A stretch of DNA of 64,000 bases from a bacterium. Lineage in GTDB: Bacteria; Zhuqueibacterota; Zhuqueibacteria; Residuimicrobiales; Residuimicrobiaceae. Below the pieces are notes generated by a model, which saw only the letters and a list, made by a program, of their open reading frames with translations, was not told the origin of the DNA and ran no database searches. This document shows, one piece after another, positions 45,862 to 54,913 of the stretch. Each line of letters starts with the position of its first letter. The stretch's first letter is position 1. A program made the translations under genes and the position numbers. Location: positions 213,602 to 277,601 of the forward strand of contig JAKQNR010000032.1 of the NCBI GenBank assembly GCA_029565685.1, in the 5' to 3' direction.

Positions 45862-46294
45862 CAATTCCTCACTGCTGATGGTGTTGGAAACCATGGTGTT
45901 TGTATTTTGCCGCCGGACAGGTTTGAATGTAAGCCGGCGGACGACAGTCCAACTCGCATAGCGCCGGCCACTCCAATCAAGCGAATAGCGTATACACAAG
46001 CAACCAGCACGCGGACGGCGGTTTCGTCGTTCTATCAGTCGATAGGGTTTGGCTACATGATACGTTATTTTGTTGCTTTTGTCAAACGGTTCTTTTTATT
46101 ATTCACGCTCCTCGATGGATTGCGCAGTTTGAACGTATTGCGATTCGCTTTTTACGATGATCCACGCCGCTCCAAAGACGTTCACTTTTTTGCGACTCGA
46201 CAACCTCCCAGACGAGTGTACGCAGCACGGGGTCGTTTCTGATCCAACAGAGCAGCAATCCAAAGTCCTTGCAAATCAAATATCGTCACATCCG
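45862..46294. other. Non-coding leader and spacer
   Basis: Apart from the minus-strand promoter at 46057-46085 and a leader of about 190 bases for the amidohydrolase gene, I see no gene, RNA structure or repeat here. Short open frames in this stretch look like noise. Confidence 0.5.
46057..46085 (-). promoter_or_regulatory. Sigma-70-like promoter of the Tat amidohydrolase gene
   Basis: On the minus strand, TTGACA (46085-46080) is followed after exactly 17 bases by TATCAT (46062-46057). The predicted start of transcription, near 46050, leaves a 5' leader of about 190 bases before ATG 45861. Confidence 0.5.
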
Positions 46295-46826
46295 CTATGG
46301 GCATTTGTGTACATTAAGCGGATGGTGGTAATCGGATTGAATGGATTGGCATAGTTTTATGCCAGGCTTAAGGTCAGTGGACGCGAGGACGTTTGTCCAG
46401 CTACTGAAGTGACGCTCTCGATAAAAGCGTAGCTGATGCCATGGCAGCAGATGCGTATGTGATCTCGTAAAATATCGCACAAGAAACGAGATCGGTGCTG
46501 TTGCACGAAGCAAAATGGGTTGAGGGGTAAACAGTGGTTGGATCATTCGGGCATAGCGTTGCCCGGCCGGAGCTCAGCTCATAGAGGACTGCTTCGACTG
46601 CGCCGTTTCGGTTCATGCCTCCTGTACCTGACGAGCCGGCGACTGAATCGACTACCCATTTGTTTACGGCTGCATCAAGGAAAGCGCGTTCATACTGGTG
46701 CCAACACCAGGCGCCGTGATCATTAAATTGATGGAGATTACCGTTAACCAGATCGCGTGGTTCCAGAGTTTGTGCCGCAGTACACAGCGGCCTTGCCGCA
46801 GCTCCGTGAAGGATCAGGGCGATCAT
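46295..46826 (-). pseudogene. Remnant of a BNR_4-type propeller protein
   Basis: The minus strand contains HQFNDHGAWCWHQYERAF, then KWVVDSVAGSSGTGG and NGAVEAVLYELSSGRAT. This is the recognisable first blade of BNR repeat-containing proteins of the PF15892 type (family pattern N-D-N-G-A-W-C-W-F-Q-D-x-R). After about residue 115 the frame becomes unlike the family, and a shifted frame ends IQSDYHHPLNVHKCP, which resembles the following D-D-H-N block. Conserved Phe-Gln-Asp is His-Gln-Tyr here, and the downstream several hundred residues are missing. I therefore read it as a truncated, frameshifted fossil of a secreted sugar-active protein, not a gene. Confidence 0.5.
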
Positions 46827-47014
46827 GCGGCGTCGGCAATTTTGGATGAAATCTTTTTCCTCGATATCGTGTATAACGGTTCATTTCTCGCTGCCACAAA
46901 CATATCGCGCCGCTACATTTTGCGCTCTCTTTCTGCGCTGTAATCGCTTGCAGGTATCACAACTACGCAGGCGTATATTAAAGTCTCAGACTTTGCGGAA
47001 AGTAGATCGCCTAT

Positions 47015-48040
47015 TCAGCCCTTTCTCGCGCGTAGAAAGGCCTCGAGATTCTCTGAAGGGACCTTTGGAGGCATGCCGCCGCCGCAGGAGAGAATGATTC
47101 TGCTTTTATTCGCAAGCGCTGCAATCAATTCGCGGGTGCGCTGTTCTACGGTTTCCGGTGTACCGGCGGCCAGCACATCGCGCGGCGGAAGGTTGCCAAG
47201 CAAGACGACCTTGTCGGCCGTAAGCGCCTTGAGATCGTTCAAGGTGATGTCGAATCCCATATTGAACAGGTTGACGCCGATTTCAGGCAATAGCGGCGCT
47301 GAGACCTGACAGGCAGCGTCGTTGTGGAGGAATTTAACCGACACATCGGCCGCATAGAGCTCTTTAAAGTAAGGCAGACCGAAGGTACGGAATTCGTTTT
47401 CTCCCATAAAGCCGATAATATCGTCGAGTAAAAAAATTCCATCGATGGAGGGGAAGGTTTCCATCTGCAGTTGCAGCCAGCTCTTGAGGAAAACGGTGAT
47501 TTTTTTCAGCAGGGATTCGGTCTTTTCCGGCGCCATCATCATGGCCATAAGAAACTCGGTGGAACCCATCAGATAACTGGCGATGTTCAGCGGCCCTCGC
47601 GCCACGGCAAAGCGGATCCTGTGGCCCTCGGATTCAATTGCGGCCTGGGCGAGCTTGAGCCGATTGAGCGCAAAGGGGAGCAAACCATCGGTCCTGGGAT
47701 CCGGAGAGGGCAGATCGTCGATCTGCTCGAGAGAGCGAATCACTTTTTCCGCATGGGGGAATTCATCGGCTGGAAACAGGCAGCGGCTGCCGAAAGCAGA
47801 CGGTTCGGTGCACATTCCATATTCGGACCAGAATCCGGGGAAAAACAGGATCTCGGGAAAATTCCGCAGCGCTTTGAGGTTGGCCTTCAACCATACATCG
47901 TCGTTGCTGAAATAATCCAGAATGCGGGCGCCGTACCAGTTCGGCAGCCAGGGACAGTCGATGATAAATCCAGCCGGCAAAGGATCCATCACTTCGCCTT
48001 GGATGATCTTTTGCAGCGTATTCCATTGTAAATCGGTCAT
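47015..48040 (-). CDS. Uroporphyrinogen decarboxylase (URO-D) family protein
   Basis: This 341-aa cytosolic protein follows the URO-D fold: RFAVARGPLNIASYLMG, VKFLHNDAACQVSAPLLPEI, NLFNMGFDITLNDLKAL and VVLLGNLPPRDVLAAGTPE match the conserved barrel strands of the HemE/MtaA/CmuA superfamily. The HemE N-terminal substrate motif (R-Q-A-G-R) is missing, so it is not a haem-pathway decarboxylase. Members of this broad group act as methyltransferases or have unknown roles and often accompany sugar-utilisation clusters in Planctomycetes, Bacteroidetes and relatives. It stands alone here, between two decayed sugar-enzyme genes. Specific reaction unknown. Confidence 0.75.
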   Translation of the reverse strand: MTDLQWNTLQKIIQGEVMDPLPAGFIIDCPWLPNWYGARILDYFSNDDVWLKANLKALRNFPEILFFPGFWSEYGMCTEPSAFGSRCLFPADEFPHAEKVIRSLEQIDDLPSPDPRTDGLLPFALNRLKLAQAAIESEGHRIRFAVARGPLNIASYLMGSTEFLMAMMMAPEKTESLLKKITVFLKSWLQLQMETFPSIDGIFLLDDIIGFMGENEFRTFGLPYFKELYAADVSVKFLHNDAACQVSAPLLPEIGVNLFNMGFDITLNDLKALTADKVVLLGNLPPRDVLAAGTPETVEQRTRELIAALANKSRIILSCGGGMPPKVPSENLEAFLRARKG

Positions 48041-48099
48041 AGCAGTTTCTCATAGGTTAAAGGATCGTTGCCCGTGTATTCTAACCAGTCGAAGAAAGC

Positions 48100-48467
48100 T
48101 TACGATGAAAGAGATGATGTGATTCGATCCACAGCGGTTTTTGATTCAATTCCACACCACCCCAAACACCCTGATGACGCCGAACGGTTTGCGCAAAAAT
48201 TTCGTGCCGAACGTCCAAGCCTTCGAGGCAGCTGCGAAACGCGATTCAAGACATGCCCGACTGCGATTGCCGCCAGCGGACCGCTTCCCTGCTTCGACAA
48301 ATCTGGACGCCGGATAGATAGACAACGCTCGAGGTTTCGAGATAATAATCGCCACGGCCTCGGCATATGCTGGGATCCGAGTAAAACCCGGGCAGAAGCG
48401 ATTTGCGGAAAGTCCTGGGCGCGCGTCCAGGATTGTACGAACAGCACAATAGGAATAAAAGAGCCAT
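48100..48467 (-). pseudogene. N-terminal remnant of a GH43 glycosidase
   Basis: The minus strand encodes a leader-like MALLFLLCCS, then LLPGFYSDPSICRGRGDYYL and SGVQICRSREAVRWRQ. This is the start of GH43 beta-xylosidases/arabinofuranosidases (family pattern N-P-x-L-x-G-F-x-P-D-P-S-I-x-R-V-G-x-D-Y-Y-L), including the catalytic-base Asp. Beyond that, the match continues only by changing frame: GHVLNRVSQLP in one frame, then LEGLDVRHEIFAQTVRRHQG in another. All is lost after about 120 residues. It lies just after the GH8-GH115 reading frame on the same strand, so a former xylan-processing operon is likely. Confidence 0.6.
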
Positions 48468-48487
48468 GAAATTCAGTCGTTTGCGGT

Positions 48488-51400
48488 TTATGGCCGGCCT
48501 TTTACAGCAGGCAGAAGGACTGGGCCTCTGCAGCTCTCAGGCGGACCAAGATAGCTGGCCGGCACAGGTCCGGTTTCGATAACGAGCCTTTGCAGCACCA
48601 CCCCGGCATCCACAGCCCAGAACTTGAGCACATGGCCGCCTGGCCGTGTCAGAGCGTGCTGAGAGATCCCCAGAGTAATGTTGTCGCTTACCGAGCGCTC
48701 CCAATCCTGAAAAGTCCTACCCTCATGCATGTTGACGATCTGCACCGGATCATCGTCGAAAGAGATTCCATAGCGCAAGCCCTGTTGCTCATAGAAATTC
48801 AAACCAGGAGACAGGTACGCTTTGACCGTCACCTGACCTGTGTCGCGTACATATACATCATATTCAAGACGAGGGCTGTCGCCGGCGGCCGACTGCGGTG
48901 GACCTGTGACCGGCATGATCGTAACACCCGAAAGAGTACGCCCGAGGTCTGGAATGACTTGCCAACACACCGGCGGTGCATCGACCGCTCGGCTAAAGTG
49001 TTCCGCTTCCATGGCGATGGCGCGGTTGCTCTCGATGAAGCGATCTTTCACCTCGTCCGCATAAAGCGGTTCATTGCGCACGACCAGGTGAACGGTCACT
49101 TTTTGTCCATGAGCTCCTTTCACTGTGATGGGAACGCGCTGTAATCCAGCCGGAACGTTATCCCAATTGAGATCGATCCACAGGCGTACCGTGCTGTCCA
49201 CCCGGCCCTTTGTGGGATCAGCCTGGATCCACTTCTTGGCGGATTCAATGTGAAAGGTGAACGGGGTGCGTCCACGATTAAAGATTTCTATATACTGCCG
49301 CCGCCGGTTACAGGAATCGAAATCGGGTAATACCGCTTCGCTCTTATCAGCTGGCCACCACGCTGAAGAACCTTAGATGGCAACGCCCATTTCAGCGCGT
49401 TCGGGCACTTTTATCATTTGGACCTGCGGCATCACATTGCTATCCGGCTGCTGCCAGCTGGTGTAGCCGATATGGGTCTGATCCATCATATGGTTCCACT
49501 TGCCGTTCAGCAGGGTATGGTTGAAATAATCGCTGATCTCTGCATCTCTGGCGAACAACCGTCGGGCTTTTTCTGCCAGCGCGTTGGTCTCCTTCCTGCC
49601 CTGAACTGCATACCAGCGATTTTGCGCCACGGCCAGATAGAGTTCATGCAGATTGGAGCAAGCCTCCACTGGATGCAGAATCAGTTGATAATAAGCGGGC
49701 CGGTAGATCTCTGCAAGCCGGTGGTTCAGGGTTTGGGCCTGGGCGGCCAATCGCCGGTAATCGTTCACGACTTGTTCTGCTTCGCGGAATGTTGTTAAAC
49801 TGTAAGTATCCGGCGCCAGTAGTTCGGGTTTTCTACGGCTGTTATAAAGCGTATACCGAGTGAGTATTTCAGCGATTTCTTGGTGGTACTCGCAACCGAA
49901 TTGGCGTTCCACCCAGCGATGAGTATAGTCAGGCAACGACGATGCCGGCCATTGATCTGGATTCCAAGCAAAATCGAGAAAGAAAGAGATGGGGAATTCC
50001 ATGGGTTTGATGTCGCCGACGTTGACAATCCAAATGCGATCGACTCCATGCCGGTAGGCCAGATGCATCTGCTCCCAGACGCGTGCAATCTGATTGGTGT
50101 TAACCCATTTATAGTTGCGCGGTCCCCCTACATAATCATAGTGATAATAAATCCCATAGCCGCCGGCACGAGGCGGTTCATCAGGCTTTGGCAACCTGCG
50201 CAGGTTGCCCCAATTGTCATCGCACAGCAGCAGAGTCACATCATCGGGTACGCGCATGCCCTTGTCGTAATATTCCTGCACCTCTTTATACAACGCCCAT
50301 ACTTGCGGCGTTTCCTCCGCGGGTTTGCCGGTGACATCGGCGATGATGCTGCGCTGGTCGCGGACGATCTCTTCCAACAGAGCGATGTTGGCTTCTTCGC
50401 TCATGGGCTCATCGCCATCACCACGCATACCGATGGTGACAATGCTTTCATAGTTGCCCATTCGAGCGACCCCTTCTCGCCAGAAAAATTGCAGAGTTGC
50501 TTTGTTTTTATTATAGTTCCAGGGACCATGTCCGAACTGCGCCCATTCAGCGTGCGCCCGCATCAGCGGCTCATGATGCGAAGTGCTGATGACCACTCCA
50601 TATTCATCGGCCAGGGCAGGATTTGCAGGGTCATCAACGTAAAAGGCACGACCCCACATGGCTGGCCAGAGAAAATTTCCTTTCAACCGCAAGTTCAGCT
50701 CAAACACCTTGTCGTAGAATTGCGCGTTAAAACCGCCGAAAGTCTCATAGCCCCAGCCGGACAGCGCCGGCGCCTCGTCGTTGATAAAAATGCCGCGGTA
50801 TTTTACTTTCGGCGTGCCGGCGGTGTGACGGCCCGGCAAAATATAAAGATTCCCACGTTGGGCTACCTGTACATCCGCCCAAAAGTGCCAGGGCGATACG
50901 CCGATCTTTTCCACCAGGTCATAAAGCCCAAAAAGGGTGCCCCGTTTATCGCTGCCGACGATCAACAGAGCGCGCTCCACGCCAGGCAGAGGATGGTCGA
51001 TCGTCTGTATGAGGAAGGTCTCCCATTGTCCTTTCAGTCCGTCCAACTGTATCCGCCCATCGGCCGCCAACCGGTCGATGATCTGATTTTTACCCAGCGT
51101 GCCGACAAAAACCAGCTCTTTAGCCGCAGGAACTGTATCATAGGTGAGTACCGGCATCGCTCCGGTCACGCGTTGAATATCGTGTTGAACGTGGCTGAGC
51201 ACGCGACGCACGCCTGGGAAATCGGTCGAGGCGGCGCACCAGGGCGCCGGATGACCGGCCTCACAAAGAGTGAATGCGGCCCTGTTCTTGTCGCCGGTGA
51301 CGTACGGTTCACCCATCGAGCAAGGTGGGCTAAGAGGATCGTATATTTTAAATGTACCGCTGACTTGCAGCAATGCAAGCATATAGAGTAACCCGTCATA

Positions 51401-52591
51401 ATACCGGTACGGACCAGTGGGTGGTTCTGCCTTCCAGAGTTGTTCAACGAATTGGCGACGCGACGGGTGCGTGGCGGCGAGGCAAGCGACGGCGTTCATG
51501 GCCACCAGTCCAAGGCTGTGATCTGCAGAGAGCATTTTTCCATCTAGTGTATACTGATTGCCGTAAGTCTCTATGCCCTGAGAGCAGAAAAATTCGAGCA
51601 GCCGGTTGCTCTGCAGGACCGCCCATTCATCTTGGCGGAACCAGACGTAATCGAGGGCGATATTCATGGCGGTGCGCCAGGCGTCGAATCTAAAATCCGC
51701 ATGGCCGCTTTCCCAGGGCGCCTCACAAGGGGTTCCATCGAACCGGGCATAATCGGGAGTCAGGCCAGTCCGAGGGTGTGCCGTTTTTTTTAGGAACACC
51801 CGGCTGGCGGCGGCCGCCCGCTGCCAGAACTCGCGGCGCTGTTCATCCCACAAAGCCCAAAGTTCATAAAAATGCGGCAGGTGATAGGAGGGGTCGGTGA
51901 AATCATCTACATGTCCTGCGGGTACAAAGACCACCTGCTTTTCATGGGCATTGAACATGTTGGTGACCGCCGTGGGACTATCCGAATCAGGCTCTTTGTC
52001 GAACATAGAGTCGAGAATGAACTTAGATTCAGCTTCATAGTTGAACAGCCCTTCGCCGTTTCCCCAGCGCGCAGCAGCAAAAAATAGAGCGGTGACGAAC
52101 CATTCTTCACCATCTGAAGCCGCGTTGACGTCGATTGGGGTTCCATCGGGTCGGCAGTGCCAGGCGAAATATCCTCGATGCGGGCCGCTGTCATGCTGCA
52201 TACAAGTTTTCGCCCATTTCCACAGTCGGTCAAACTCTATTTTACGGTTCAGCTGCACAGCGATCATCATACCGTAAGACATGCCTTCGGTCCGGACATC
52301 CTGATTATGGATGTCTTGAATATAGGCCATATCGTCGCCGACAGGATAGTAGACGCGCTGGGTGCGATCATCGCCATAAAACAGCTGATTGAATGCTTTT
52401 TCCACTTTGAGCTGAATCTGCGTACTGTTTTGACCTAAAAGATCAGCAAATAGATTTGTATAATTCTTTGAACAATAGGCACTGCGGCTTTGATGGGGTG
52501 GAGCAGAACCTGCATTAAAAAAAGCCCAAGTGGCTTGATTAAAAATAAACAATGTAGAAACAAAAACTTGAAAAAAAGGTTTTTTTTTCAT
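48488..52591 (-). pseudogene. GH8-GH115 fusion (exo-oligoxylanase + alpha-glucuronidase) with one in-frame TAA
   Basis: The frame runs 1072 codons from ATG 52591, meets TAA at 49375-49373, then stays open in the same frame for 294 more residues to 48488. After an export signal, residues about 35-415 match GH8 reducing-end exo-oligoxylanase (Rex): YYPVGDDMAYIQDIHNQDVR, RTEGMSYGMMIAVQLNR (likely acid Glu102), RFDAWRTAMNIALDY (likely base Asp303). From about 430 it is GH115 alpha-glucuronidase: GSDKRGTLFGLYDLVEKIGV, KYRGIFINDEAPALSGWG, NLRLKGNFLWPAMWG, HHEPLMRAHAEW. The stop replaces a residue in the GVAI(E)GSSAWWP segment, before the C-terminal domain ending ASYLGPPES. One GAA-to-TAA change explains it. 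The upstream part could still be translated. Confidence 0.8.
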
Positions 52592-52626
52592 TTTAATTTT
52601 TCTTAGCTATGTTTATTTTAAAACTA

Positions 52627-52640
52627 TTGAAACGATTCAA
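52627..52640. promoter_or_regulatory. LacI-family operator, GH8-GH115 side
   Basis: TTGAAACGATTCAA is a near-perfect palindrome with the central CG typical of LacI-family sites. It touches the -10 box of the minus-strand promoter, so a bound repressor would block initiation. Its half-site CGTTTCAA (minus strand) recurs at 52790-52797. Confidence 0.6.
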
Positions 52641-52668
52641 ATATATACAGTATAAGCGATAAAGTCAA
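52640..52668 (-). promoter_or_regulatory. Promoter of the GH8-GH115 gene
   Basis: On the minus strand, TTGACT (52668-52663), a 17-base spacer and TATATT (52645-52640) form a good sigma-70-like promoter, about 45 bases upstream of ATG 52591 and overlapped by the LacI-type operator. Confidence 0.5.
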
Positions 52669-52740
52669 GTGAAAAAAAACATTTTCCACCTTACTGCTCG
52701 TTATCCTAAGGAGTAAAAAATTTTGAAATTAAGAATTTTG

Positions 52741-52769
52741 TTGATTTTTATTCGCAAATAAGCTATATT
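52741..52769 (+). promoter_or_regulatory. Promoter of the lacI-family gene
   Basis: TTGATT (52741-52746), a 17-base spacer and TATATT (52764-52769) lie 58 bases before ATG 52828. The expected start, near 52776, is just upstream of the second operator-like palindrome. Confidence 0.45.
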
Positions 52770-52783
52770 TCTTCGTTAAACAA

Positions 52784-52797
52784 TAAAACCGTTTCAA
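52784..52797. promoter_or_regulatory. Second LacI-family operator-like site, regulator side
   Basis: TAAAACCGTTTCAA shares CGTTTCAA with the operator at 52627-52640 and sits at about +8 to +21 of the predicted lacI promoter. Its left half (TAAAAC) is imperfect. Autorepression is inferred. Confidence 0.45.
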
Positions 52798-52827
52798 AAT
52801 AAAGAATATTTTACCAAAAGAGTTGAC

Positions 52828-53859
52828 ATGAAAAAAAAGATGACGATCGAGGATGTGGCCAATAAGGCGGGCGTATCAAAGGGAACGGTCTCCGCGGTGT
52901 TGAACGGCAAGAATACGGTCAAACCACGGACCAGGGATCATATTCTTGAGGTCATGAAAGAGCTCAATTTCCGTCCCCGTGGCATGGCGCGAAATTTGAA
53001 AAACGGCGTTGATGACAAGAGCATCGGCATCATCATCAAGGACCTGAACTACCCGTTTTATACCACCATCGCCACCGGCGTTGCCGAATACGCGAAGAGC
53101 CGGGGGTATCACCTGATCGTCACCAGTTCGGAAAACGATCATGAGAGCGAGAAAAAATTTACCCACCTGTTTTCCACCAAAGACATCAAAGGCGCCATCA
53201 TCGCTCCCATTGTAGAAGGCGAGGCGGAAATCGAGCACCTATTTAAATTAAAGATGATCAACTATCCGTTCGTGCTGCTTGAGGACGTCAAAGGCATCCA
53301 AGCCAATGTGGTCGCAGTAGATAACCTGCGGGCGATTAAAAAGGCCGTCAAGTATCTTATCGACGGCGGACATAAAAAAATCGTTCATTTTGCCGGTCCG
53401 TCGCAATCTACGCATACGCAGGAACGCATCGAGGGCTTTCGCGATGCCTTTAGCGAAAGCCCGCTGATTTTTAACCGGGATATGATCATCTCCATCGGAT
53501 CGCGGTTTGAAGAAAGTTATGGGAATAGCAAAAACTATTTTGCCAACAAACGGCCCGAGGATCTGCCGACCGCTATCGTCTGCTTTAATGACCAGCAGGC
53601 CATGTCGGTGATGACGGTGCTGCGGGAATTGAACATCCGCGTGCCTGAGGATATCTCCATCATCGGCAACGACGATATCTATTATGCAAAGCTCTACCCG
53701 GTTCCTTTGACCACTATCCGCGCGCCGCAAAGAGAGATCGGCATCAAGGCGGCGGAGATCCTGATCAATAACATCGAATCCTCAGAGTTGCTTTCTCCTG
53801 AACGAGTCGTGCTGCAGACCGAATTTATCATCAGAGATTCTTCGCGAACCCTGATCTAA
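52828..53859 (+). CDS. LacI-family transcriptional regulator
   Basis: This 343-aa product has full-length LacI/GalR layout. The N-terminal helix-turn-helix reads TIEDVANKAGVSKGTVSAVL (residues 6-25), followed by the hinge helix region (RPRGMARNLKNG) and a periplasmic-binding-protein-like sensor with SIGIIIKDLNYPFYTTIATG, VVAVDNLRAIKKAVKYLIDG, FNDQQAMSVMTVLRELNIRV and ISIIGNDDIYYAKLYPVPLT. It is divergently transcribed from the GH8-GH115 gene across a 236-bp AT-rich gap with two shared operator-like palindromes, so it most likely represses that gene and itself. The inducer is probably a xylo-oligosaccharide or uronate derivative, by context only. Confidence 0.85.
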   Translation: MKKKMTIEDVANKAGVSKGTVSAVLNGKNTVKPRTRDHILEVMKELNFRPRGMARNLKNGVDDKSIGIIIKDLNYPFYTTIATGVAEYAKSRGYHLIVTSSENDHESEKKFTHLFSTKDIKGAIIAPIVEGEAEIEHLFKLKMINYPFVLLEDVKGIQANVVAVDNLRAIKKAVKYLIDGGHKKIVHFAGPSQSTHTQERIEGFRDAFSESPLIFNRDMIISIGSRFEESYGNSKNYFANKRPEDLPTAIVCFNDQQAMSVMTVLRELNIRVPEDISIIGNDDIYYAKLYPVPLTTIRAPQREIGIKAAEILINNIESSELLSPERVVLQTEFIIRDSSRTLI

Positions 53860-54098
53860 AACCAGCCGCAGCGGCTACGATTATTTTCCCGACTTTTACG
53901 GAGCGAGGGCTTTTGATGCACAACGTGAGATTCTATTCAGTCCTGCGGCTTTTATCGGCTCGAACCTTCGCTGTTTGCTGAACGATGCAACTATGAAGGC
54001 GAAAACGTGTATTTTGCGGTATTTTTTATACAATTCCATGCCAGTACCTCTGCCTTTTCAAGGCGCCTCTGAACCGCACTTAAATGAAAGGAAAGCCC

Positions 54099-54821
54099 AT
54101 GGCAGAAGAAATCAAAGCCGGCTGCGCACGGCCGACAGGCGGACCCGTCGGCGAACCCGCCGCTGCGCTTTCTGAACCCAAGTCATCTGTCCAAGAGGAG
54201 GAGAAAAAAGCCATGATCAAAGTTGGAAGCAAGGCACCAGATTTCACCGCCCCTGCGTACCATCAGGGAAAATTCACCAATGTCAAGTTGTCTGACTATC
54301 TGGGAAAGTGGGTGGTACTCTGCTTTTATCCAGGTGATTTTACCTTTGTTTGAGCGACCGAAATTTCAGCGGTCGCTGAAAAAGCAGCAGAATTTGAAAA
54401 ATTGGGCGCTCAGATACTATCCGTCAGCGTTGACAGTCATTTTGTTCACAAAATGTGGAATGACAACGAACTTTCCAAAATGGTCAAGGGCGGCATCCCC
54501 TTCCCCATGCTCTCTGATGGCGGCGGCAAAGTCGGCACGGTTTACGGCGTCTATGATTCTGATGCCGGTGTTGAAAATCGCGGTCGTTTTCTGATCGATC
54601 CCGATGGCGTGATCGTGGGTTTCGAAGTGCTCACTCCGCCTGTGGGCCGGAATGTGTCTGAGACCATTCGGCAGATTCAGGCTTTCCAATTGGTAAGAGC
54701 GAGCAAAGGGACTGAGGCCACTCCGTCAGGATGGAAACCAGGTAAAAAAACTTTAAAGCCGGGCCCAGATTTGGTTGGAAAAGTTTGGGAGGTCTGGAAG
54801 ACGTCGGAAGCGTTTGACTAG
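54099..54821 (+). CDS. prxU: Selenocysteine peroxiredoxin (PrxU type), TGA read as Sec at codon 85
   Basis: ATG 54099 has AAAGGAAAG 4 bases upstream; ATG 54084 is the other candidate. The frame is [14 protein letters not shown], then [10 protein letters not shown], then TGA (54351-54353), then [20 protein letters not shown], continuous to 54821 (240 aa). The TGA falls exactly on the peroxidatic Cys of the peroxiredoxin P-x-x-x-T-x-x-C motif (Pro78, Thr82, position 85), so Sec, not a nonsense mutation, is the natural reading; a hairpin follows at once. [20 protein letters not shown] and the terminal [14 protein letters not shown] are AhpC/Prx1-type. The usual resolving Cys in the E-x-C-P segment is Thr here (EATPSGW). 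Cys9 and Cys75 are the other Cys residues. It should reduce H2O2 or organic peroxides. Confidence 0.85.
54353..54377 (+). promoter_or_regulatory. Candidate bacterial SECIS hairpin of prxU
   Basis: AGCGACCG (54353-54360, starting on the A of the TGA) pairs perfectly with CGGTCGCT (54370-54377) around the 9-base loop AAATTTCAG. Bacterial SECIS elements lie directly after the UGA inside the coding sequence, as here. The details recognised by SelB vary by phylum. Confidence 0.65.
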
Positions 54822-54845
54822 CTCGCTCTCTGCTATTATATAAAT

Positions 54846-54881
54846 AAAACGCCCGAAACTGGTTCTTCCGGGCGTTTTTTT
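54846..54881 (+). terminator. Intrinsic terminator of prxU
   Basis: AAAACGCCCG (54846-54855) pairs with CGGGCGTTTT (54869-54878), 13-base loop, continuing into a T-run (54875-54881). It lies 25 bases after the prxU stop; the inverted repeat also offers A-rich sequence on the other strand. Confidence 0.8.
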
Positions 54882-54913
54882 ATGCGCGCTCGGCATGTTC
54901 CATGTATTCGAGA

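Noticed and set aside
46401..46826. A 141-aa gene on the minus strand
   Set aside because: Only its first half resembles a known family (BNR_4); the rest is out of frame or missing, so it is treated as a pseudogene.
49880..51391. A 503-codon open frame on the + strand
   Set aside because: It is the antisense shadow of the GH8-GH115 gene and has no family motif or RBS.
54351..54353. TGA in the peroxiredoxin gene as an ordinary nonsense mutation
   Set aside because: It falls on the one codon where Sec is expected, the frame is otherwise clean and conserved, and a hairpin follows directly.
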